Of a stretch of 20,070 bases of DNA, positions 13,675 through 20,070 are shown piece by piece. The stretch lies in contig JBGVCH010000051.1 of the NCBI GenBank assembly GCA_045226335.1, positions 1 to 20,070 of the forward strand, in the 5' to 3' direction. Under the pieces are notes generated by a model. It ran no database searches. It worked only from the letters and a program-made list of their open reading frames with translations, and was not told the DNA's origin. Position 1 is the stretch's first letter. Every line of letters starts with the position of its first letter. Origin of the DNA: RUG11272 sp045226335 (GTDB lineage: Bacteria; Bacillota; Clostridia; Christensenellales; Aristaeellaceae). The position numbers and the translations under genes are program-made.

Positions 13675-14748
13675 TCACTCCTGCGGCAGGAAGTCCTCCG
13701 GCTTCTCGTCCTCCCGGAGGGCCCGGGCGATGACCAGCAGGCGGCCGTTGTCGTCGTGGTAGGAGCAGGTGGACAGGGTCAGGTACTGGTCGGTGACGCC
13801 GAAGTCCACGCCGGGGTCGTAATAGCGGGCGCGGCGGATCCGGGCGAGCCACTCCTCGAAGGCCTCGTCGTCGGCGAACTCCGTGACATAGCGGAAGCTG
13901 CCGGGGCCGTTGTTGGCCAGCTGCACGGCCCGCAGGCAGGCCACCACCACGTACTGCCGCTGGGTGGTGAGGGTGTCGAACTGCACCAGCGGGTGCTCCT
14001 GCCACCAGGACAGCTTCTCGTACTTGTCCAGGGTGCCGAACATGGCGCCGGACTGCATTTTGTGGCCGTAGATGATCAGGTTGGGGCTGGGCTCGAAAGG
14101 CTCACAGGCGGCATCCAGGATCAGGGTGCCGTTTTTGTTTTCGTTGCCGTTGAAGTCCCGGTAGAGGTAATAGCTGTTGTCCCAGATGGTCTGGACCACG
14201 GGGTGATCCACGTCCAGGCCCGGGATGATGAGCCAGCCGATGAAGTCGGGGTTGCGCTGGTAGATGGCCTTGTACTGGGGGAGGATCATGGCCTCCAGCT
14301 CCTCGTCGGTGAGGAAGTGGAGCGCCTCGACGCTCTCCTCGCTGGGCCGGGGCTTGCCGCCGGGGAGATCGTCGGACAGGCCGTCGGCCTCGGTCCAGGC
14401 GTCCTCCACAGGAGCTTCGTCCGGGTCGTCGACCGCTGGGTCTTCCTCGGGTTCCGGGTCGGGGGCGGGCTCCTCGTCGGGGCCGGGGACGTAACTGCCC
14501 TCCTCCGGGATGGCGTCCAGGATGAGCTCCTCCTCCTCAGTGGGGCTGTCGGGCCTGCCCTCCATGGGGGAGGCGGCCTCCACCCGGCGAACGGCGGACG
14601 AGCCGCCCTCCTTCAGCTCCCGGAGCTCATTCGTGAGGGCTTCGTTTTCGTTGTATTGCCGGCAGTAGTCGATGAAATACCACGCGCTGGCGCCGAGACA
14701 GGCGACGCCGACGACGACCAGCACGATTGTCAGGATGGTTTTACGCAT
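13675..14748 (-). CDS. Class B sortase (357 aa)
   Basis: Sortases are membrane transpeptidases that cut a C-terminal sorting signal and join the protein to the cell wall. A membrane helix covers residues 4-23 (TILTIVLVVVGVACLGASAW). Residues of about 60-120 form an acidic, Pro-rich stalk (PGPDEEPAPDPEPEEDPAVD). The catalytic domain carries FIGWLIIPGLDVDHPVVQ, IIYGHKM with His229, TLSTCSY with Cys328 and Arg336 in NGRLLV, a class B pattern. The ATG at 14748 is chosen because GGAGG lies about 5 bases before it and the membrane helix then starts the protein; a GTG at 14781 in the same frame is less likely. It lies 376 bases downstream of the Cna_B surface protein gene on the same strand, the likely substrate. 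Class is clear; the recognised motif is not. Confidence 0.93.
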   Translation of the reverse strand: MRKTILTIVLVVVGVACLGASAWYFIDYCRQYNENEALTNELRELKEGGSSAVRRVEAASPMEGRPDSPTEEEELILDAIPEEGSYVPGPDEEPAPDPEPEEDPAVDDPDEAPVEDAWTEADGLSDDLPGGKPRPSEESVEALHFLTDEELEAMILPQYKAIYQRNPDFIGWLIIPGLDVDHPVVQTIWDNSYYLYRDFNGNENKNGTLILDAACEPFEPSPNLIIYGHKMQSGAMFGTLDKYEKLSWWQEHPLVQFDTLTTQRQYVVVACLRAVQLANNGPGSFRYVTEFADDEAFEEWLARIRRARYYDPGVDFGVTDQYLTLSTCSYHDDNGRLLVIARALREDEKPEDFLPQE

Positions 14749-14810
14749 GATGTCCTCCGTCGATGGGGGTGCCTCATTCACCGCCCGTGATGCTTTCCCG
14801 TGTCATGGAT

Positions 14811-14825
14811 GCCGAATGGAAGCGA
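14811..14825. repeat. 15-bp direct repeat, copy 1
   Basis: GCCGAATGGAAGCGA occurs here and again at 15019-15033, on either side of dyad copy F. Confidence 0.7.
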
Positions 14826-14940
14826 AGGGATTTCGCGGCCTGCGGGCCGCGACCAGGGCTTTCCGATCGCCCTGGACCTTCGGGTGCATACTGTTGCTTG
14901 ATTTGTAATTCTCACAGAGCTGAGGGTCACGCCACCGCGA

Positions 14941-14990
14941 GCCCTTCTCCCCGGCTTGCCGGGGAGATGTCGCCGCAGCGACAGAGGGGC
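14941..14990. repeat. Dyad repeat copy F (inverse of A/B)
   Basis: The reverse complement matches copies A and B closely: TCTCCCCGGC-TT-GCCGGGGAGA then TGTCGC-CGCA-GCGACA then GAGGGGC. Differences within the stem are compensated on the other arm. Confidence 0.85.
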
Positions 14991-15018
14991 AGCCGCTCGA
15001 GCTTTACCGCATCAAGGA

Positions 15019-15033
15019 GCCGAATGGAAGCGA
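15019..15033. repeat. 15-bp direct repeat, copy 2
   Basis: GCCGAATGGAAGCGA, identical to 14811-14825. Confidence 0.7.
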
Positions 15034-15071
15034 GGAACGCTGCGGTTCACAAACAGTTTCCCCTGAATGTT

Positions 15072-15100
15072 CGGGACCCCGGCGAATGGCCGAGGTCCCG
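15072..15100 (-). terminator. Hairpin after the Cna_B gene, possible terminator
   Basis: A 12-bp stem, CGGGACCCCGGC with GCCGAGGTCCCG around GAATG, with one mismatch or wobble, begins 24 bases after the stop of the surface-protein gene. No T tract follows on the minus strand, so it may stop or only slow polymerase, or protect the 3' end. Confidence 0.5.
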
Positions 15101-15124
15101 GATGGATCATGGGGTGATGGGGGC

Positions 15125-18100
15125 TCAGCCGCGCTTGCGCTTGCGGTTGATGAACACCGCGGCCGCCAGCGAGAGCACGCCCACGCCGGCCAGGATGAAG
15201 GGCCAGGCCGGGAAGACGTCGCCGGTGGTGAGACCGGTGCCCTTGGTGTGGCGGTTGGTGACGGTGAAGCCGGTCTCCATGTCGCCCTTCACCTTGAAGC
15301 TGTAGGCCATGACCTTGACCTCGGTCACTTTGTACTGGATGGGATTCAGGTTGCGGTCGTACTTGGGCACGTTCTCGAAGGTGCCCTTCCAGCCCATCTC
15401 CTTGGTGAGGATCAGCTTGTCGCCGGTGCGGCGGTTGTTGCTGTCCAGCAGCTCGATGGTGACGGCATCGGGCCGCACACCGTCATAGTCGCCGGAGTCG
15501 TTCCACTTCTTGGTGACGTTGATGCTGACGGTTTCGATCTGATGGGTGTTGATGATGACGAAGCCCTCGGAAGCGCTGCCCTCGGAGGAGACTTCATAGC
15601 CTTCCACGCTCACTTCGGAGATGGAGTAGTCGATCAGCTGGCCCTCGTTCTTGTACTTGGGCATCTTCTTGAAGGTGTAGGTCCATTGGTTGCCGCGGCC
15701 GGACATGGTGGTGCTGCCCACTTCCTCGCCGTCCGCGAAGAGAGTCACGTCGATGCTGGCGGGCCGCACCTGCTCGCGGTTGCTGTCATCCTCCCAGATC
15801 TTGGTGATGACGATGTTGATCTCCTCCGGCGTGTGGGTGTTCCGCAGGACGGTGTGGGTCGAATCCGGATAGGAGCGGGTGTAGCCGGAGGGGGTCGTCT
15901 CGTAGAGGTGGTAGATGTATTTCTCGCCGGTGGGGCTGGTGGCCTCCAGGTCAGTCCAGGTGTAGGTCCAGCCGGTGTCCGCCGTCATGGTGGCGTCGGT
16001 GTTTTTGGCCTTGAAGAGCCGGCTGTCGGAAGTTGTGCTCCGGGCCAGGTAGACCGAGACGCTGGTGGGCCGGATGCCGTCCTGGTTGTCGCCGTCGGTC
16101 CAGATGATGGTGCCGGTGAAGTCCACCTTGGGCACCTCGTGGGTGTTGGTGATGGTGAAGCCGTTCTCGACGTCGCCCTCCACGCTGCCCTCATACTTCG
16201 ACACGGGGATCTCTTCCACCTTGTACTCGATGCTCCCGTCCTCGTCGGCCAGGGGCAGATCCTCGAAGGTGTGGGTCCATTTGTCCTTTTCGGTGATCTT
16301 GACCCGTTCCGCTTCCTCGCCGTTGGCCAGGAGCTTCACCTGGATGGAGCCCGGGCGCAGGCCGTGGTAGTCGTCCTGGTCCTCCCACTGCTTGGTCACG
16401 GTCACGGAGACCGTCGGGATGGGCTCGTGCTCGATGAGGATGGTGCCGTCGCTGGTCTGCCTGGCCGATGTGATGACGCTGCCGTCGTCATCGATGGAGA
16501 AGGTCACTTCCTGGGCCTTCATGTGGTTCGCCGGGGGATCGGTCTCTGTGATGATATACGGCGTTTTGATGAGCAGACCCTCGATGGTATGCGGCTCGCC
16601 GTCGGAGACCCATGTGGTGGCTCCCCTGCTGTCTTTGATCGTGACGGACAGGGACGCGCCGGAGAGGCTGCTGCCGTCCGTGTCTACTGCGTCGATGCTG
16701 ACTTTCGTTATTGTGAATTCGATCAGCAGGTTGCCGTCTTCGTCAACGTTGCCGTTGTAGTCGACCGTGCCGTCCGCATTGACAGTGAATGTGGGTGTTT
16801 CCCCGACCGGGATATAGCAATTCGTCAAAGGGGTAGCGACCAGTTCGTACGTTGTTCCGACCTTCAGGTCCTGGAGCGTTTTGGCCTTCGTACCGGTTTC
16901 CCAGGTGTCCACCTTTTCTTTTTTATCGCCTTCATCCTCGTATAAGTCAACGATCACGCCTTCAATCGGCTCGCCGTCGTCGGCATCCACCACAAGAACG
17001 CTGACCTGGAGATACGTGTCCTTCATCAAGATGACGGTGGTGCCGTCCTGGTCGGTGGTGGTTTCGGCGTCGGTATCAACGCTGCCGTCACTCTTGATGG
17101 AGAATTTGATATCAGAGGCCTTGGTGTAGCCCGCCGGCCAAGATCTTTCGTGCAGGGTGTAATCCTTGCCGACAATCAGGCCTTCAACGTAGTGCGGATC
17201 TCCGCCGGATGTCCAGGAATCTATGAGGATTTCTTCGCCGTTGGACTTGAGTATGAGCTCGAGCCTCGCATCATCAACGGGTTCACCGCTGTCGGCATCC
17301 ACCTTCAGGAAGCCGACGCGGGTCTTTTCGTTCTTCAGCAGCAGCGTATCGTTGCCGACGACGGTGCCGGTGCTGGTGATTGTTTTGTCCGCGTGGATCG
17401 TGAATTTGACATCGGCGACGGGAAGATAGCCATCCGGCGGTGTGATTTCCTTCAGGGTGTACTCCTTGCCAACAAGCAGCGATGTGATTGTATGAAAACC
17501 GTCGTAGGAGATCCACTCTTCCACCGATTCGCCGTCCGAATCGACGATCCGGAGCGTTGCGCCTCCCAGCGCCGCGCCGTCGGCATCCGTCTCCTTGATA
17601 TTTACGTACGTCGGATCGCATGGCACATACAGGACATAGTTGCCGTCGCTGTCAGGGAGGGCAAAGCCTCTGTAGTTCGAGATAACCCCGTCACTCTTCA
17701 CAGTGAAATCAAGGTCGTCGTACTTGAAGAAGTAGCCGTCGGGAGGCGCTGTCAAAGTGACGCGATACATAAAGTCTGCCTGCAGGTTTTTGGTGAGGTG
17801 AGCTTCGGTCGTGGATGTCCATGTATCCACCACGTGTTCCTCATCGTCTTCCTCGTAGTAGACCTTGACGGACGCGCCTGCGAGTCCCTTTTCATCTCCC
17901 GCTCCATGTACCACAAGGATGCGTGCTTCGACTCCTTGTTCTAGGTAGTTTTTCAACACCAGGACGCCGTCATCGTTCGCTATGGCAGAATCGACCTTGC
18001 CGTCCGAACCGACGGTGAAGGTGACGCTCTCGGCCTTGGCATAGCCCAACGGCGCCTGGATTTCCATCAGGGTGTACTCCACCCCGGCGACCAGTCCCGA

Positions 18101-19699
18101 AACGACGTGCTCCGCGTCGCCGGATACCCAATTGTCCACGATCTTTTCGTCTCCGTCCTCTTCACAGAAGACCCTGAGTGACGCGCCGCCCAACGCTTCG
18201 TCATCGCCGTCCACCTTGAGAACGCGGACGCTCTTCCTGTTGTCCTGAAACTTGATCAGAATGTTTCCGTCCGAGTCGATATCGCCATCGTAACTGATTC
18301 CGTTTGATGAAAAAACGGAAAGCGTTGTGTAACCGTCCGCTGGGCTTGTGACAACACAGCCCGCAGGTGTATCCCCGATGATCAGAAGGTATTCCGTATT
18401 GGCGTTGATGCCGGAGACTTGTTCCGGGCTACTTGATGAGGTCCACGTGTGAACAGAGGAACCATTCAGCGAAAGAGACAACGACACGCCCGGGAGGGCG
18501 TTCCCGTTTTGATCCACCACCTTGAAGGAGACGGAGTAGACACCGGCGGCCGCGGCCGCCGCGGTGACGACAGCTCCGGTCACCGCCTCTTCGCTCGCAG
18601 GAGCCTCTTCGTCTGCCTCCTCGCTCTCGGGAGCCGCTTCCGCGGAAGGCGCGGCCTGCTCGGGCTCAGCGGCCTCTACGGTCTCGGCGGGCGCCGCGGG
18701 CTCAGCGGCCTCCACGGTTTCGGCGGGGGTCACGGGCGCGGCGGGCTCCACGGCGGGGGCCTCGACCGAAGCCGGGGCCTCGGGCTCGGCGGCCGCTTCC
18801 TCAGAGGCGGGAACCGCCACAGCCGCGGGGGCGGGCTTCGCCTCCACGGTTTCGGCCGGGGCTACGGTCTCGGGCGCCCCGGCGGGGGTCTCGTCCACGG
18901 CCGGGGTTTCGTCCGCGGCAGGGGTCTCCGCGGCCGGCGCGGCCTTGGGGAACAGCACCGCGTTGCGGACGAAGTAGGCGGTCATGTCGTAGAAGCTGCG
19001 GCCCCTGTGGTCCACCACCGCCAGGGCGGCGCTCTCCGCCTCGAAGACCTCCGTCTCCGCCTCGGTGAGGTACACAAAGCTGTCCGGCTCCACATAGCCG
19101 AACCAGGGCTCGTCATCCGCGTAGAAGCTGATGTAAAGCCGGCGCACGCCCTCGGTGCGGGTGGCCTTCACCACCGCGCCGTCGTCCAGCGTGCCCTTCA
19201 CATCCGAGGAGGTCTCCGTGGTGAAGACGCTCACCGGCCGGACGTCCTCGCCCTCGCCCAGCACCACCTTCGCGTAACCGCGGTACGTGGCGGGCTTGGC
19301 GGCGTCGTTCTCCGCCGGTTCCGGCTGCTGCGGAGCGTCGGGATCCGTCGCCGGAACGTCGGGATCCACTGCCGGAACGTCGGGATCCGCCGCCGGCGTG
19401 TCGGGATCCGTTGCCGGAACGTCGGGATCCGCTGCCGGAGCGTCGGGATCCGCTGCCGGAGCGTCGGGGTCCGCTGCCGGAGCGTCGGGGTCCGCTGCCG
19501 GGGCTTCGGGCTCCGCGGCGGGAGCTTCGGGCTCCGCGGCGGGCTCCACCTGGGGCGCGGGGGCCTCATAGCTGCCCTCCGCCACCGCGCTGAAACCACC
19601 CACACCGCACAGCATGGCCATGACCATCAGCCAGGCGCAAAGGCGGCGCTGCCAGTTCAACCGGGTATTCCTGCCTGCTCTTCTGCCGGTTTCACGCAT
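15125..19699 (-). CDS. Large Cna_B-repeat cell-surface protein, sortase substrate (1524 aa)
   Basis: This is a wall-anchored stalk protein, probably an adhesin or structural pilin-like fibre. In order: a signal peptide (residues 1-40, RRLCAWLMVMAMLC core, cut after AVA); ten seven-residue repeats of the type PAADPDA (53-122); an SH3-like segment (about 138-220, ending GYVEPDSFVYL); a Pro/Ala/Glu-rich spacer (about 250-380); seven SpaA-like Cna_B modules (about 387-1090), most with a W-[TVIE]-S signature and YTL.E..PP.GY; four Cna_B modules of the K.W.D...RP type (about 1091-1485); and a membrane helix with RKRKRG tail. Several modules keep the Lys/Glu/Asn isopeptide residues. The expected LPXTG motif is absent; LTTGD stands there. 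GGAGG lies 8 bases before the ATG at 19699; in-frame upstream codons lack one. The sortase follows downstream. Confidence 0.92.
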   Translation of the reverse strand: MRETGRRAGRNTRLNWQRRLCAWLMVMAMLCGVGGFSAVAEGSYEAPAPQVEPAAEPEAPAAEPEAPAADPDAPAADPDAPAADPDAPAADPDVPATDPDTPAADPDVPAVDPDVPATDPDAPQQPEPAENDAAKPATYRGYAKVVLGEGEDVRPVSVFTTETSSDVKGTLDDGAVVKATRTEGVRRLYISFYADDEPWFGYVEPDSFVYLTEAETEVFEAESAALAVVDHRGRSFYDMTAYFVRNAVLFPKAAPAAETPAADETPAVDETPAGAPETVAPAETVEAKPAPAAVAVPASEEAAAEPEAPASVEAPAVEPAAPVTPAETVEAAEPAAPAETVEAAEPEQAAPSAEAAPESEEADEEAPASEEAVTGAVVTAAAAAAGVYSVSFKVVDQNGNALPGVSLSLSLNGSSVHTWTSSSSPEQVSGINANTEYLLIIGDTPAGCVVTSPADGYTTLSVFSSNGISYDGDIDSDGNILIKFQDNRKSVRVLKVDGDDEALGGASLRVFCEEDGDEKIVDNWVSGDAEHVVSGLVAGVEYTLMEIQAPLGYAKAESVTFTVGSDGKVDSAIANDDGVLVLKNYLEQGVEARILVVHGAGDEKGLAGASVKVYYEEDDEEHVVDTWTSTTEAHLTKNLQADFMYRVTLTAPPDGYFFKYDDLDFTVKSDGVISNYRGFALPDSDGNYVLYVPCDPTYVNIKETDADGAALGGATLRIVDSDGESVEEWISYDGFHTITSLLVGKEYTLKEITPPDGYLPVADVKFTIHADKTITSTGTVVGNDTLLLKNEKTRVGFLKVDADSGEPVDDARLELILKSNGEEILIDSWTSGGDPHYVEGLIVGKDYTLHERSWPAGYTKASDIKFSIKSDGSVDTDAETTTDQDGTTVILMKDTYLQVSVLVVDADDGEPIEGVIVDLYEDEGDKKEKVDTWETGTKAKTLQDLKVGTTYELVATPLTNCYIPVGETPTFTVNADGTVDYNGNVDEDGNLLIEFTITKVSIDAVDTDGSSLSGASLSVTIKDSRGATTWVSDGEPHTIEGLLIKTPYIITETDPPANHMKAQEVTFSIDDDGSVITSARQTSDGTILIEHEPIPTVSVTVTKQWEDQDDYHGLRPGSIQVKLLANGEEAERVKITEKDKWTHTFEDLPLADEDGSIEYKVEEIPVSKYEGSVEGDVENGFTITNTHEVPKVDFTGTIIWTDGDNQDGIRPTSVSVYLARSTTSDSRLFKAKNTDATMTADTGWTYTWTDLEATSPTGEKYIYHLYETTPSGYTRSYPDSTHTVLRNTHTPEEINIVITKIWEDDSNREQVRPASIDVTLFADGEEVGSTTMSGRGNQWTYTFKKMPKYKNEGQLIDYSISEVSVEGYEVSSEGSASEGFVIINTHQIETVSINVTKKWNDSGDYDGVRPDAVTIELLDSNNRRTGDKLILTKEMGWKGTFENVPKYDRNLNPIQYKVTEVKVMAYSFKVKGDMETGFTVTNRHTKGTGLTTGDVFPAWPFILAGVGVLSLAAAVFINRKRKRG
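15128..15240 (-). other. C-terminal sorting-signal region of the surface protein
   Basis: The last 38 residues are GTGLTTGDVF, then a hydrophobic helix FPAWPFILAGVGVLSLAAAVF, then NRKRKRG. The layout is that of a sortase signal, but the pentapeptide lacks the proline of LPXTG, NPQTN or SPXTG. Confidence 0.75.
19334..19543 (-). repeat. Ten tandem 21-bp repeats coding for a seven-residue Pro/Ala/Asp repeat
   Basis: Each 21-bp unit codes for seven residues of the type PAADPDA or PATDPDV. Several neighbouring units are nearly identical in DNA (19435-19500), which is typical of slippage-prone surface-protein repeats. Confidence 0.88.
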
Positions 19700-19764
19700 A
19701 TGCTTGACCTCCGATGTATACGATCTTCCAGTAACTGCCGCGCATCTGTCGGCATACCACAACA

Positions 19765-19793
19765 ATTATATAACAAGAGACGGCATCCTGCAA
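19765..19793 (-). promoter_or_regulatory. Promoter of the Cna_B surface protein gene
   Basis: On the minus strand a perfect TATAAT (19770-19765) lies 17 bases after TTGCAG (19793-19788), a weak -35. Start is expected near 19758, leaving a leader of about 58 bases. Confidence 0.68.
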
Positions 19794-19806
19794 GCTTTTT
19801 TGACGT

Positions 19807-19828
19807 TTTGGTGCGAAAAATCACCAAA
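19807..19828. promoter_or_regulatory. Inverted repeat upstream of the surface-protein promoter, possible operator
   Basis: TTTGGTG (19807-19813) and CACCAAA (19822-19828) form a 7-bp inverted repeat with an 8-base AT-rich centre. It lies 14 bases upstream of the -35 box, a usual position for an activator site. No regulator is visible nearby. Confidence 0.4.
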
Positions 19829-19884
19829 TGTGCAAAAACAGGCGGTCGGCCGGCTCCGCGGCCCGGATTCCTTTTTCCGCGGAG

Positions 19885-19913
19885 GCCGCAAAAAGGCGTT
19901 GTGCATTTGCGGC
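19885..19913. promoter_or_regulatory. Inverted repeat overlapping a plus-strand promoter
   Basis: GCCGCAAA (19885-19892) and TTTGCGGC (19906-19913) form a perfect 8-bp inverted repeat, followed by TTTTGTT. It overlaps the -35 box and spacer of the promoter at 19899-19927. It looks like a terminator hairpin but has no upstream plus-strand gene, so an operator is as likely. Confidence 0.4.
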
Positions 19914-19927
19914 TTTTGTTGTATAAT
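19899..19927 (+). promoter_or_regulatory. Promoter of the zinc-ribbon gene at the window end
   Basis: TTGTGC (19899-19904) and a perfect TATAAT (19922-19927) are spaced by 17 bases; start expected near 19934, 35 bases before the ATG. Confidence 0.72.
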
Positions 19928-19968
19928 GGTCCGCGAGAGATCGCGCGGCAGCAGAGGGAGGCGAGGGC

Positions 19969-20070
19969 ATGAACTGTCCGTACTGCGGTTTTGAGCTGCT
20001 GGAAGGCGCCACCTTCTGTACCCGCTGCGGCGCGGTCATGCCGGACCAGACGGGGAGCGCCTCATACGGC
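19969..20070 (+). CDS. Zinc-ribbon N-terminal domain protein (partial, 3' end outside window)
   Basis: Only the first 34 codons are in view. They read MNCPYCGFELLEGATFCTRCGAVMP, a four-cysteine zinc ribbon (CPYC and CTRC) of the kind found at the N-terminus of many Firmicutes membrane or regulatory proteins. GGGAGG at 19955-19960 gives a good spacing to the ATG at 19969, and a promoter lies just upstream. It is divergent from the Cna_B gene. What follows the ribbon, often a linker and membrane segments, cannot be seen, so no function is assigned. Confidence 0.8.
   Translation, partial: MNCPYCGFELLEGATFCTRCGAVMPDQTGSASYG

Larger units (their letters stand above)
14749..15124. other. 376-base gap between surface protein and sortase genes, with repeats
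   Basis: No gene is seen. The gap holds the inverted dyad copy F (14941-14990), two copies of a 15-bp direct repeat, and the hairpin after the surface-protein gene. No convincing promoter for the sortase was found, so co-transcription or a weak promoter are both possible. Confidence 0.65.

Noticed and set aside
12883..14790. 635-codon plus-strand frame across the repeat cluster and sortase gene
   Set aside because: It runs antisense to the sortase and through palindromic repeats, with no ribosome site and no family resemblance.
15086..16945. 619-codon plus-strand frame
   Set aside because: It is antisense to the Cna_B gene, whose domains, start site and sorting region are clear.
19287..19571. 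Plus-strand Gly/Ser/Ala repeat protein
   Set aside because: It is the reverse-strand reading of the 21-bp repeats inside the surface-protein gene, with no ribosome site.

Overview
The window looks like a chromosome segment from a GC-rich, strictly anaerobic Gram-positive bacterium of the class Clostridia, probably gut or rumen. The basis is a class III (oxygen-sensitive) ribonucleotide reductase, RNase Y, a polymerase I with a decayed proofreading domain, a class B sortase beside a Cna_B surface protein, sigmaA-like promoters with 17-bp spacers, strong AGGAGG ribosome sites, and high-copy-type intergenic dyad repeats. I cannot place it to genus. No rRNA, tRNA, phage, IS element or CRISPR array was seen.

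Layout. (1) 2-1321: the end of nrdD, a separate 65-residue gene carrying the glycyl-radical loop that is normally the C-terminus of NrdD, and nrdG, closed by a terminator. (2) 1354-2550: secreted metallophosphoesterase. (3) 2571-5286: a promoter-led four-gene cassette (HPr-kinase-like kinase, PqqD-like protein, S26 peptidase, nucleotidyltransferase-fold protein) resembling RiPP (lasso-peptide-type) tailoring sets, with no precursor in view. (4) 5276-6375, minus strand: a zinc-ribbon protein and an unrecognised 181-residue protein. (5) 6486-6806: a promoter, a run of hairpins and a terminator with no convincing ORF, a candidate ncRNA or leader, followed by rny (RNase Y). (6) 8524-12646: secreted GH43 glycosidase and polA. 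(7) 12776-13089: an 83-residue stand-alone relative of the FakA middle domain, with a very strong terminator. (8) 13106-13620: a cluster of GC-rich dyad repeats. (9) 13675-19699, minus strand: a large Cna_B surface protein (1524 aa) followed by a class B sortase, which form a cell-wall anchoring pair. (10) 19899 to the end: a promoter and the first 34 codons of a zinc-ribbon protein.

How genes work together. NrdG should install the radical on the small peptide, which then has to dock into the NrdD body to make dNTPs. The kinase, PqqD, peptidase and nucleotidyltransferase are probably co-transcribed and may act on a peptide encoded elsewhere. The sortase probably anchors the Cna_B protein, although the expected sorting motif is altered. 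The most interesting items are the split class III reductase, the orphan RiPP-like cassette, the candidate structured RNA before rny, and the stand-alone FakA-M-like protein. All calls are by eye; no database search was run.
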